14,616 nucleotides of DNA. It comes from Gemmatimonadaceae bacterium (lineage in GTDB: Bacteria; Gemmatimonadota; Gemmatimonadetes; Gemmatimonadales; Gemmatimonadaceae). The notes beneath the pieces are model-generated. The model worked only from the letters and a program-made list of their open reading frames with translations, had not been told where the DNA came from and searched no databases. Positions 6,909 through 13,309 of this stretch are shown here, piece after piece. The stretch spans positions 1 through 14,616 of the forward strand of contig JANWKK010000244.1 in NCBI GenBank assembly GCA_025451425.1, read 5' to 3'. Positions within the stretch are counted from its first letter, which is position 1. Every line of letters starts with the position of its first letter. Both the position numbers and the translations under genes were made by a program.

Positions 6909-8033
6909 ATGGCCACCGCCACGTTACCAGCGTCATCAGGGACTCAGGACATCTTCCCCATCAACGGGACCGACTACGTCGAGTTCGATGTGGGGAACGC
7001 GAAGCAGGCAGCGCATTTCTATCAGTCGGGCTTCGGATTCCAGCTCGTCGGCTATCGCGGACCGGAGACCGGAACGCGGGATCGCGTGAGCTATCTCTTA
7101 CAACAGAACAAGATTCGACTGGTGTTGACTTCGGCGCTCGGGCCGGAGGGCGAGATTGCGCAACACGTCCACAAGCATGGCGACGGCGTGCGGGACATTG
7201 CGTTGTGGGTCGAGGACGCGCGCGATGCATTCACGAAAGCCACGGCGCGCGGTGCCGTGCCGGTTCACGCTCCCAAGCTGCTCAAGGATGACGCAGGCGA
7301 GATCGTCATCGCGGCAATTCGCATCTATGGCGACACGATTCATTCGCTCGTCGAGCGCCGAAATTATCGCGGGCTGTTCATGCCGGGCTTCGCCGCGCGC
7401 TCACCGCACTTTCAGGCGCCAGAGACCGGGTTGCTCTACGTCGACCACTGCGTCGGGAACGTCGAGCTGGGGAAGATGAATGTCTGGGTCGGCTTCTACG
7501 AGAAAGTGATGGGCTTCAAGAATCTCATCACCTTCGATGACTCCGACATCTCTACCGAATACAGCGCCTTGATGTCGAAGGTCATGGCGAACGGGAACGA
7601 GCGAATCAAGTTCCCGATCAATGAGCCGGCGGAGGGAAAGAAGAAGTCGCAGATCGACGAGTATCTCGAGTTCTATCGCGGTCCGGGTGTCCAGCATCTC
7701 GCGCTCGCGACGAACGACATCATCAAGACGGTAACGACATTGCGCGATCGAGGGATCGAGTTCCTCCAGACGCCGACGTCGTACTACGCCGATTTGCAGC
7801 GCCGCATCGGCAAGATCGACGAGCCGATCGACACGCTTCAGGAGCTCGGGATCCTCGTCGATCGCGATCCCGACGGCTACTTGTTACAAATCTTCTCACG
7901 CAACGTGCAGGACCGGCCGACCGTGTTCTACGAGATCATTCAGCGCAAAGGTGCGCGCGGGTTCGGAAAGGGGAACTTCCGCGCGCTGTTCGAAGCGATC
8001 GAGCGGGAACAAGCTGCAAGAGGAAACCTGTAA
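6909..8033 (+). CDS. hpd: 4-hydroxyphenylpyruvate dioxygenase
   Basis: This 374-residue enzyme oxidises and rearranges 4-hydroxyphenylpyruvate to homogentisate, the second step of tyrosine breakdown. It shows the two-half vicinal oxygen chelate layout: an N-terminal half (about 15-165) opening with INGTDYVEFDVGNAKQAAHFY, and a catalytic half whose iron ligands are readable as H180 (VDHCVGNV), H263 (GVQHLAL) and E342 (PTVFYEIIQR). The C-terminal motif KGARGFGKGNFRALFEAIE is typical of the family and caps the active site. Length and motifs are normal. A Shine-Dalgarno GGAG lies 5 bases before the ATG, one of two clear sites in the window. The gene is bracketed by copies A and B of the GGGGCTA repeats and is followed by homogentisate dioxygenase, the next enzyme of the pathway. 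Confidence 0.96.
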   Translation: MATATLPASSGTQDIFPINGTDYVEFDVGNAKQAAHFYQSGFGFQLVGYRGPETGTRDRVSYLLQQNKIRLVLTSALGPEGEIAQHVHKHGDGVRDIALWVEDARDAFTKATARGAVPVHAPKLLKDDAGEIVIAAIRIYGDTIHSLVERRNYRGLFMPGFAARSPHFQAPETGLLYVDHCVGNVELGKMNVWVGFYEKVMGFKNLITFDDSDISTEYSALMSKVMANGNERIKFPINEPAEGKKKSQIDEYLEFYRGPGVQHLALATNDIIKTVTTLRDRGIEFLQTPTSYYADLQRRIGKIDEPIDTLQELGILVDRDPDGYLLQIFSRNVQDRPTVFYEIIQRKGARGFGKGNFRALFEAIEREQAARGNL

Positions 8034-8035
8034 CG

Positions 8036-8110
8036 AGGGGCTAGGGCTTAGGGGCTAGGGGCGTGGACAGCGAGCCCTCGCCCCTAGGCCCTACCCTCTA
8101 GCCCCTTTTT
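8036..8110 (+). terminator. GGGGCTA inverted heptamer arrays, copy B: strong stem plus T5, terminator-like
   Basis: Arms 8036-8063 and 8079-8106 pair at 24 of 28 positions around a 15-base loop, and the stem runs straight into TTTTT (8106-8110). It has the form of a Rho-independent terminator in the plus direction, 3 bases after the hpd stop. Each arm is an array of 7-base units: GGGGCTA, GGGCTTA, GGGGCTA on the plus strand from 8037; GGGGCTA, GAGGGTA, GGGCCTA, GGGGCGA on the minus strand from 8105. Oddly, the hmgA ATG follows only 3 bases after the T-run. Four G-runs at 8037-8061 with loops CTA, CTTA and CTA also make a canonical G-quadruplex motif. Confidence 0.75.
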
Positions 8111-8113
8111 CAC

Positions 8114-9307
8114 ATGCCCATCTATCATTCGTTAGGCTCCATCCCCCGCAAGCGGCACATCGCCTTCCGCAAGCCGAACGGTGGCATCTATGCGGAAGAG
8201 CTGATGGGGCATGAGGGATTCACCGGCACGTCGGCGTTGCTCTATCACGTACACCCACCGACGACGATCAAGTCCGTGAAGCGGATCAAGGAGGTCACGT
8301 ATGAAGCCGATCCAAACTGGGCGCTTCGCCATCGGCATTTCCGCACGTCGAAAGTAAAGAGCGGTGGCAGCCCGACCCTTGATCGACTTCCGTTACTCTT
8401 CAACGCCGACATCGCGATGCTGTATGTCGAGCCCGACGAACAGGACGCGCACTTCTACCGCAACGCGCAGGGTGACGAGGTGGTCTACGTTGCCAAGGGA
8501 AGCGGAACGCTCGAATCCGTCTTCGGCGACCTGCCGTTCCGCGAGGGCGATTACCTGATCATTCACCGCGGCATCCTCCACCGCTACCAGCTCGACATGA
8601 AAGGGGATCATCCAAAGTTCCTCATCATGGAGAGTCGAGGGCACGTCCGCTGGCCGAAGCGATACCGGAACGAGTTTGGCCAGCTCAAAGAGGGCGCTCC
8701 CTACTCGGAGCGCGACATTCGTCTGCCCGTGGAGCTCAAGACCCACGACGAGATGGGTGACTTCCGTCTGCTCGTAAAACAGTACGACGGCCTCAACGAG
8801 TTCATTCTCGACCATCATCCGTTCGACGTAGTCGGCTGGGATGGGTACTTCTATCCCTGGGCATTCAATATTTACGACTTCGAGCCGATCGTCGGTCGCG
8901 TGCACCAGCCGCCGCCGGTTCACCAGACGTTCGAGGGAGACGGGTTTGTAATTTGCTCATTCTGCCCGCGGCCCTACGACTTCGATCCCGAGGCCGTGCC
9001 CGCGCCGTATAACCACAGCAACGTGGACTCGGATGAAGTTCTCTATTACGCGTCGAGTGAGTTCATGAGCCGCAAAGGGATCGAGTTCGGAAGCATCACG
9101 CATCATCCGGATGGCATTCCGCACGGGCCGCACCCCGGTCGCGCCGAAGCGTCGATCGGCGCGAAGCGGACGGACGAGCTGGCGGTGATGATGGACTCCT
9201 TCCGTCCGCTGCACGTGGCGAAGCAGGCGCTCGCCATCGAAGATCCGAACTACCAGAAGAGCTGGATCGACCAGCAGCACGCCGGATTCAATCCGCCCAC
9301 GACCTGA
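8114..9307 (+). CDS. hmgA: Homogentisate 1,2-dioxygenase
   Basis: This 397-residue cupin-fold enzyme opens the ring of homogentisate to maleylacetoacetate. Family features include the N-terminal segment YHSLGSIPRKRHIAFRKPNG (4-23), YAEELMGHEGF (26-36), a cupin core EVVYVAKGSGTLESVFGDLP (122-141), and a C-terminal iron site. The likely iron ligands are H301, E308 and H337, in HSNVDSDEV and IPHGPHPG. Human HGD has H-x5-E (H335, E341), while this one reads H-x6-E, the form I recall from a divergent bacterial branch. It is shorter than the human enzyme (about 445 residues). The N-terminus is conserved, so the ATG at 8114 is probably right, yet no Shine-Dalgarno site precedes it and a terminator-like hairpin ends 3 bases before it. 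A TTA codon (8132) lies in a CGTTAGGC motif. Confidence 0.92.
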   Translation: MPIYHSLGSIPRKRHIAFRKPNGGIYAEELMGHEGFTGTSALLYHVHPPTTIKSVKRIKEVTYEADPNWALRHRHFRTSKVKSGGSPTLDRLPLLFNADIAMLYVEPDEQDAHFYRNAQGDEVVYVAKGSGTLESVFGDLPFREGDYLIIHRGILHRYQLDMKGDHPKFLIMESRGHVRWPKRYRNEFGQLKEGAPYSERDIRLPVELKTHDEMGDFRLLVKQYDGLNEFILDHHPFDVVGWDGYFYPWAFNIYDFEPIVGRVHQPPPVHQTFEGDGFVICSFCPRPYDFDPEAVPAPYNHSNVDSDEVLYYASSEFMSRKGIEFGSITHHPDGIPHGPHPGRAEASIGAKRTDELAVMMDSFRPLHVAKQALAIEDPNYQKSWIDQQHAGFNPPTT

Positions 9308-9348
9308 AGGCGCAGTTCACAAACGCGCGTCGAAACGAACGCTTGACG

Positions 9349-9813
9349 TTAGGCGGCTTTGCGCGGCGTCTTTTCACCAGACGGCATCGGCTGTGCAGCG
9401 GGCGTGCTGTACACCGGACGTCCGCGTTGCGTGAAGGCGAAAACGGCGACCGCCCACAACACCGAGAAGATGAACATCGTCAGCCAGAGGTCCGTCATCT
9501 CACCGGGCGTCTCGAATACGGCGCACAGCGCGACGGGCAGCGCGGCGATCAGATCGATTGCGTACATGCGCAACACGCGACGCCAGTTCATCGGTCGCTT
9601 GCCCAGCAACTGAAACGAGTAGCGCATCATCGTGGCGATGCCTTCTGCTGTTCCAGGCCGGATGAGCAGCGTGCCGATCGGCAGTATTGGAATGAAAAGA
9701 ATCGTCAACCAGCGTGTGGCTTCATAGCTGTCTTCGGACACGCGGCGATAATCGAGCAGCCGAATGCCGGTTCCGTTCATGGAGTACGGCTTGAGAAAAA
9801 GACGCATCGACAT
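9349..9813 (-). CDS. Uncharacterised three-helix membrane protein (154 aa)
   Basis: I do not recognise this protein by name. It has three hydrophobic segments (about 35-51, 81-100 and 109-127), of which the first (RWLTILFIPILPIGTLLI) follows a conserved-looking lead EDSYEATRW (27-35). The motif of an aromatic-rich loop, x-T-R/x-W, and then a P-I/L-P-rich helix recalls a family of small membrane proteins in environmental bacteria whose role is not known to me. The C-terminus is basic and proline-rich. It converges on hmgA with 41 bases between stops and is divergent from the acyltransferase. Its TAA stop is part of a GCCTAACG motif. The ATG at 9813 lies right beside repeat copy C and has no Shine-Dalgarno site; M3 or M12 are alternative starts. 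Confidence 0.7.
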   Translation of the reverse strand: MSMRLFLKPYSMNGTGIRLLDYRRVSEDSYEATRWLTILFIPILPIGTLLIRPGTAEGIATMMRYSFQLLGKRPMNWRRVLRMYAIDLIAALPVALCAVFETPGEMTDLWLTMFIFSVLWAVAVFAFTQRGRPVYSTPAAQPMPSGEKTPRKAA

Positions 9814-9848
9814 TGGTCTAGGGGCTAAGGCCTAGAGGCGAGAGGTGC
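9814..9848. repeat. GGGGCTA heptamer array, copy C (single arm)
   Basis: Five phased 7-base units run on the plus strand: TGGTCTA, GGGGCTA, AGGCCTA, GAGGCGA and a decayed GAGGTGC. This matches the left arm of copy A closely, but no partner arm follows within the intergenic gap. A short internal stem, CTAGG/CCTAG, is possible. It directly abuts the start codon of the leftward membrane-protein gene. The rest of the gap up to 9980 shows only a 7-base inverted repeat GACTCGC/GCGAGTC (9855-9861, 9887-9893), which may be chance. Confidence 0.7.
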
Positions 9849-9980
9849 ACCAGGGACTCGCGGAAGTTCGACGTGCGGAAGGATGGGCGAGTCACGCTTC
9901 GCGTTTTGCAATGTCGGGCATGATAGCCGCGCGGACGAAACGAGCTGTAGCATCATCGGTGCGGAACTCGTCTTCATGGT

Positions 9981-11105
9981 GTGACTCACAGCAGTCGACG
10001 ACATGTGCCGGAGCTCGACGGTCTACGGACGATCGCGATCATCGCAGTCGTTCTCTTTCACGTCGCGGAAGCCGCTACTGGCACCCTGAACACGATCGGG
10101 AGTTGGGGCTGGATGGGCGTCGATCTCTTCTTCGCCTTATCCGGCTATCTCATCACGGGGATCCTGCTCGACGGCCGCGCGAAGCCGTTAGGCGAGTACG
10201 CCCGAACGTTCTATCTCAAGCGCTTCGTTCGAATTGTGCCCGCGTTCGCGGCGTTCATGATCGTGCTTCTCGCCGCGCCGACCTTTGTGGGCATCACGCC
10301 GGACGACTATCGGCTGTTCGTCGCGGCACAGCCATGGTACTGGCTCTTTGCCACGAACATTCTCATCGTCGCCGGAACGTGGGTCGGCACGGTATCGGCA
10401 ACTCGCCCGCTCTGGAGCCTCGCGGTTGAGGAACACTTCTATCTCGTCTGGCCGTGGATCGTGCGATGGGTCACCGCCCGCGCGCTCTTCCGAGTCTGCG
10501 TCGTCATCATCGTCGCCTGCCCGCTACTGCGCCTCGTTCTGCTCGGCGTGTTCCATGCCAGTTCGGACGCGATATACGTCCTGACGCCGACGCGCGCCGA
10601 TACCATCGCCTTCGGAGCCGCCGTCGCCGTCCTCGTGCGAAACGCACAGCATCGCGCGCTCGTTAGGCGGTGGGCACTGCCATCGATGATCGCGGGAGCA
10701 ATCGTCACACTCGTCGTAATCGCCGTCGCACGGGCCGCACAATGGTTCGCGGCGCCAATGGAGGTCGTTGGCTTCTCGTCGGTAGCGCTGCTCGCCGCAA
10801 GTACGGTCGCCTATGCCGCCACTCACTCCGTAGAATGGTTGGCAGCGCGACCCATTGCTGACTTCGGCCATCGATACTCGTATTCGCTCTACCTCTGGCA
10901 CATGGCGGCGGTGCAGTTTGTGGCCGCCAGAGTCGAGGCGCATGGCGCGCGCGCGGAGATCATCGCGGCGGGACTCGGTCTTCTGCCCGCAGCGCTGTCC
11001 TGGCACCTGCTGGAAGCGCCCGCCCTACGACTGCGCCAGCGAATCCTCGGTCGCGTCGCTAGGCTCGGGCTCCCTGATCGAAGGCTGCAATCGCGGCGCG
11101 TGTAA
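9981..11105 (+). CDS. Acyltransferase family 3 membrane protein
   Basis: This 374-residue integral membrane protein belongs to the acyltransferase-3 family (OafA/OatA-like), which moves acyl groups onto cell-surface sugars, peptidoglycan or small molecules. The diagnostic R-x10-H is R16 to H27 in ELDGLRTIAIIAVVLFH (11-27). It is followed by WMGVDLFFALSGYLITGILL (from 44), FYLKRFVRIVPAF, the central LWSLAVEEHFYLVWPW, and late YSYSLYLWHM and SWHLLEAP. About ten membrane helices are visible, with no extra periplasmic esterase domain. The GTG start is forced: the ATG at 9976 is two codons from a stop. The last 47 bases overlap the end of the opposite-strand crotonase gene. It does not obviously belong with the aromatic catabolic genes. 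The substrate is unknown. Confidence 0.88.
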   Translation: MTHSSRRHVPELDGLRTIAIIAVVLFHVAEAATGTLNTIGSWGWMGVDLFFALSGYLITGILLDGRAKPLGEYARTFYLKRFVRIVPAFAAFMIVLLAAPTFVGITPDDYRLFVAAQPWYWLFATNILIVAGTWVGTVSATRPLWSLAVEEHFYLVWPWIVRWVTARALFRVCVVIIVACPLLRLVLLGVFHASSDAIYVLTPTRADTIAFGAAVAVLVRNAQHRALVRRWALPSMIAGAIVTLVVIAVARAAQWFAAPMEVVGFSSVALLAASTVAYAATHSVEWLAARPIADFGHRYSYSLYLWHMAAVQFVAARVEAHGARAEIIAAGLGLLPAALSWHLLEAPALRLRQRILGRVARLGLPDRRLQSRRV

Positions 11106-11853
11106 AATCCGACAGTACCAGTGAGCCGCTCATCTCGGCACGCGTCTCGAGCAGTCGATCCCAGTCATCGGTGCCCTGCCAGAAGATCGACTTCAGCTGC
11201 GCGAGCGCTTGCGGATTCGAGCGCGCCAGCTTCCGCGCGAACGAATCGAGCCCGCTATCGAGTGCATTCACGCTCTCGAACACCTTGGAGTACAGACCGA
11301 ACTCCTCCGCCCATCGAGCGGAGCGCCAATCGGCATCGATCGCCATCGGGCTGAAGCCGCCGAGTCCGATCTTTCGCTCGATCACTGGGCCGACGACGAA
11401 GGGGCCAATCCCGACGGCAAGCTCGCTCAGGCGAATCGATGCCGATTCCACCGCCATCGCGTAATCCGACGCCGCGACGAGCCCGACGCCACCACCGACC
11501 GTCTTTCCGTGGACGCGCGCGATGATGACCTTGGGACACCGCGTCATCGCGAGGATCACGCGCGCGAAGCCCATGAAAAACTCCTTGCCAGTCGCGGCGT
11601 CGCGAATGCTCTTGAGCTCATCGAACGAGGCGCCGGCGCAGAAGGGTCCCGTGTCGCCGCTGCGGAGCACGATGACGCGCACGTCATTCTGCGTCCCGAG
11701 TCGACGAATCTCGGCCGCGAGGCGGCCCAGCAGCGCCGCCGGCAAGGAGTTGCCCTTCGGGTGTGAAAAGCGAACGGTGGCGATGGCGTCGACCACGGCG
11801 ACGTTGACCTCGCCATCGGCGGTCTGCGGCCTCGAAGTCACGGAGTCAGGCAT
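11059..11853 (-). CDS. Crotonase-fold enoyl-CoA hydratase/isomerase
   Basis: This 264-residue protein has the crotonase fold. One oxyanion-hole region is [11 protein letters not shown] (71-81), the other is [20 protein letters not shown] (115-134). The first catalytic glutamate of true hydratases (rat Glu144) is replaced by glycine (G124 in GGGVG). The second is kept, as E144 in [11 protein letters not shown] (141-151). One remaining acid suggests an isomerase or a methylglutaconyl-CoA-hydratase-like activity rather than a standard hydratase. The sequence resembles a Bacteroidota-type crotonase subgroup with the [14 protein letters not shown] motif and a tail containing [10 protein letters not shown]. 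It is divergent from paaA with a 77-base gap, so a role in phenylacetate or ring-cleavage CoA-ester breakdown is likely but unproven. The ATG has no Shine-Dalgarno site; a TATAGC box 8 bases upstream could give a leaderless mRNA. Confidence 0.85.
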   Translation of the reverse strand: MPDSVTSRPQTADGEVNVAVVDAIATVRFSHPKGNSLPAALLGRLAAEIRRLGTQNDVRVIVLRSGDTGPFCAGASFDELKSIRDAATGKEFFMGFARVILAMTRCPKVIIARVHGKTVGGGVGLVAASDYAMAVESASIRLSELAVGIGPFVVGPVIERKIGLGGFSPMAIDADWRSARWAEEFGLYSKVFESVNALDSGLDSFARKLARSNPQALAQLKSIFWQGTDDWDRLLETRAEMSGSLVLSDFTRAAIAAFDQGARA

Positions 11854-11882
11854 GGCAAAACGCTATACGCACCGAGCGCTCT

Positions 11883-11896
11883 GCGCCACGCTTCAC
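11883..11896 (+). repeat. Two GCNYCAC heptamer units upstream of paaA
   Basis: GCGCCACGCTTCAC is identical to the reverse complement of 1367-1380, more than 10 kb away, and differs by one base from each of 1453-1466 and 1467-1480. A shared exact 14-mer is not expected by chance in a window this size. It overlaps the proposed -35 box of the paaA promoter. Confidence 0.6.
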
Positions 11897-11921
11897 CCGG
11901 TCCGCGGCCGGCGTGTATAAT
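11892..11921 (+). promoter_or_regulatory. Candidate promoter of the paa operon (leaderless start)
   Basis: A perfect TATAAT (11916-11921) lies 9 bases before the paaA ATG at 11931. A fair -35 box, TTCACC (11892-11897), is 18 bases upstream. Transcription would start about 6 to 8 bases after TATAAT, at or within a few bases of the ATG. No Shine-Dalgarno site is present, so paaA is probably translated from a leaderless or nearly leaderless mRNA. Confidence 0.5.
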
Positions 11922-11930
11922 TCGAGTGCC

Positions 11931-12920
11931 ATGACACCAACCCAGCCTCATCAGACTCAAGCAACGTCTCCGGAAGATTCGGAGCGCCTCGCGCCATTCG
12001 AGGCGCGGATTGCCGCCGGCGAGACGATCGAGCCGAAGGACTGGATGCCGGAACGCTACCGACGGCAGTTGGTGCGGATGATGTCCCAGCATGCGCATTC
12101 CGAGATCGTCGGGATGCTGCCGGAGGGCAACTGGATCACTCGCGCGCCGTCCCTCCGGCGGAAGATGTCGCTCCTCGCGAAGGTGCAGGACGAGGCCGGT
12201 CATGGCCTCTATATCTATTGTGGCACAGAGACGCTCGGCATCGATCGACAGGAGCTGATTGAGCAGTTGCTCAACGGCACGGCCAAGTACTCGAGCATCT
12301 TCAATTATCCGACGTTGACCTGGGCGGACATCGGTGCGATCGGCTGGCTGGTTGACGGCGCGGCGATCGTCAATCAGACGATGCTTGCCAAGGCGTCGTA
12401 CGGGCCGTACGCGCGCGCGATGGTTCGCATCTGCAAGGAAGAGAACTTCCATAAGCGCCAGGGCTACGAGATCATGGTGACGCTTGCCGCCGGCACGCCG
12501 GAGCAGCGGCGCATGGCGCAAGACGCGCTCGATCGCTGGTGGTGGCCGTCGCTCATGATGTTCGGCCCGCACGACAGCCAGTCGTCCAACAGCGACGAAC
12601 TGATGCGCTGGGGCGTCAAGCGCAAGAGCAACGACGAGCTCCGGCAGCGTTTCGTCAACCAGACGGTTGCTCAGGCCAACGCGATCGACCTGGTCATTCC
12701 AGATCCGCAGTTGGCGTATGACGAAACGAGTCAGAACTGGAAGTTCGGTCCTATCGATTGGGACGAGTTCTGGCGCGTGGTCAAGGGAAACGGCCCCTGC
12801 AACCGCGAGCGACTTGCCGCGCGCCGTGACGCGCACGCGGAGGGTGAATGGGTCCGCGTTGCCGCGGCGGCGTACGCCGCCAAGCAGAGCGCTGCCAGTT
12901 CTAGCTCCGAGGCCGCCTAA
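11931..12920 (+). CDS. paaA: Phenylacetyl-CoA epoxidase, catalytic subunit PaaA
   Basis: This 329-residue protein is the oxygenase subunit of the multicomponent enzyme that converts phenylacetyl-CoA to its 1,2-epoxide. It matches E. coli PaaA from memory over nearly the whole length: [17 protein letters not shown] (34-50), [20 protein letters not shown] (54-73), [17 protein letters not shown] (119-135), [12 protein letters not shown] (138-149) and [11 protein letters not shown] (168-178). The di-iron ExxH pairs are E88-x-x-H91 (DEAGHG) and E171-x-x-H174. Compared with E. coli (about 309 residues) it has a slightly longer N-terminus and an alanine/serine-rich tail. The ATG at 11931 is preferred over the in-frame GTG at 11913, which lies inside the candidate promoter. 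It begins a paaABCD run. The TAA stop is part of a GCCTAACG motif. Confidence 0.97.
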   Translation: MTPTQPHQTQATSPEDSERLAPFEARIAAGETIEPKDWMPERYRRQLVRMMSQHAHSEIVGMLPEGNWITRAPSLRRKMSLLAKVQDEAGHGLYIYCGTETLGIDRQELIEQLLNGTAKYSSIFNYPTLTWADIGAIGWLVDGAAIVNQTMLAKASYGPYARAMVRICKEENFHKRQGYEIMVTLAAGTPEQRRMAQDALDRWWWPSLMMFGPHDSQSSNSDELMRWGVKRKSNDELRQRFVNQTVAQANAIDLVIPDPQLAYDETSQNWKFGPIDWDEFWRVVKGNGPCNRERLAARRDAHAEGEWVRVAAAAYAAKQSAASSSSEAA

Positions 12921-12941
12921 CGGGCCGCCCGATCCGAGACG

Positions 12942-13274
12942 ATGGCAAACGAGAACACGACGCACGCATCGCGCGCCGACGGGGCGGAGCCGCGCGACAG
13001 CCAATGGCCGCTCTGGGAAGTTTTCGTCCAACCGCCAGGCGGCGATCCGCACGAGCACGCGGGAAGCGTGCACGCGGTCGACGCCGAGTCGGCATTGCAG
13101 AATGCACGCGACGTCTACGCGCGGCGCGGTGAGGCAGTAAGCATCTGGGTTGTTCGCTCGGGACAGATCACGGCGTCGACTCCGGAGGACATGGGTCCGT
13201 TCTTCGATCCGGGGAACGACAAGCCGTACCGTCATCCGCAGTTCTACAAGGTGCCGCGTGGCGTCAAAGTCTGA
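12942..13274 (+). CDS. paaB: Phenylacetyl-CoA epoxidase subunit PaaB
   Basis: This 110-residue small subunit of the epoxidase is thought to link PaaAC heterodimers or to support electron transfer rather than catalyse. Motifs match E. coli PaaB: WPLWEVFVQ (22-30), HEHAGSVHAVDAESALQNAR (37-56), SIWVVRSGQI (67-76), FFDPGNDKPYRHPQFYKVPRG (86 onward). A charged N-terminal extension of about 15 residues is the only difference from the E. coli protein. It starts 21 bases after the paaA stop, with only a weak GAG upstream as a ribosome site, and is clearly co-transcribed with paaA. Confidence 0.95.
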   Translation: MANENTTHASRADGAEPRDSQWPLWEVFVQPPGGDPHEHAGSVHAVDAESALQNARDVYARRGEAVSIWVVRSGQITASTPEDMGPFFDPGNDKPYRHPQFYKVPRGVKV

Positions 13275-13275
13275 G

Positions 13276-13295
13276 GAACGCGGATGAACGCGGAC
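13276..13295. repeat. Tandem 10-base repeat GAACGCGGAY between paaB and paaC
   Basis: GAACGCGGAT is followed directly by GAACGCGGAC in the 35-base gap between paaB and paaC. Two copies are few, but the unit is unrelated to the flanking codons. It may be a remnant of a short intergenic tandem repeat. Confidence 0.4.
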
Positions 13296-13309
13296 GTGCG
13301 TGGGTGCCA

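Noticed and set aside
6798..8110. hpd as a transposon-like cassette flanked by inverted repeats
   Set aside because: Copies A and B flank hpd, but each is its own hairpin. No target duplication or transposase is seen, and hpd shows no unusual base composition.
8036..8110. CRISPR-like or phage attachment repeat
   Set aside because: The units are 7 bases with no spacers, and there are no cas, integrase or tRNA genes nearby.
9855..9893. Inverted repeat GACTCGC / GCGAGTC in the divergent gap as an operator
   Set aside because: A 7-base match with a 25-base spacer is readily expected by chance in GC-rich DNA.
9845..10429. A 194-residue plus-strand frame before and across the acyltransferase start
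   Set aside because: The product is Arg/Ser-rich and overlaps the well-supported acyltransferase N-terminus in another frame.
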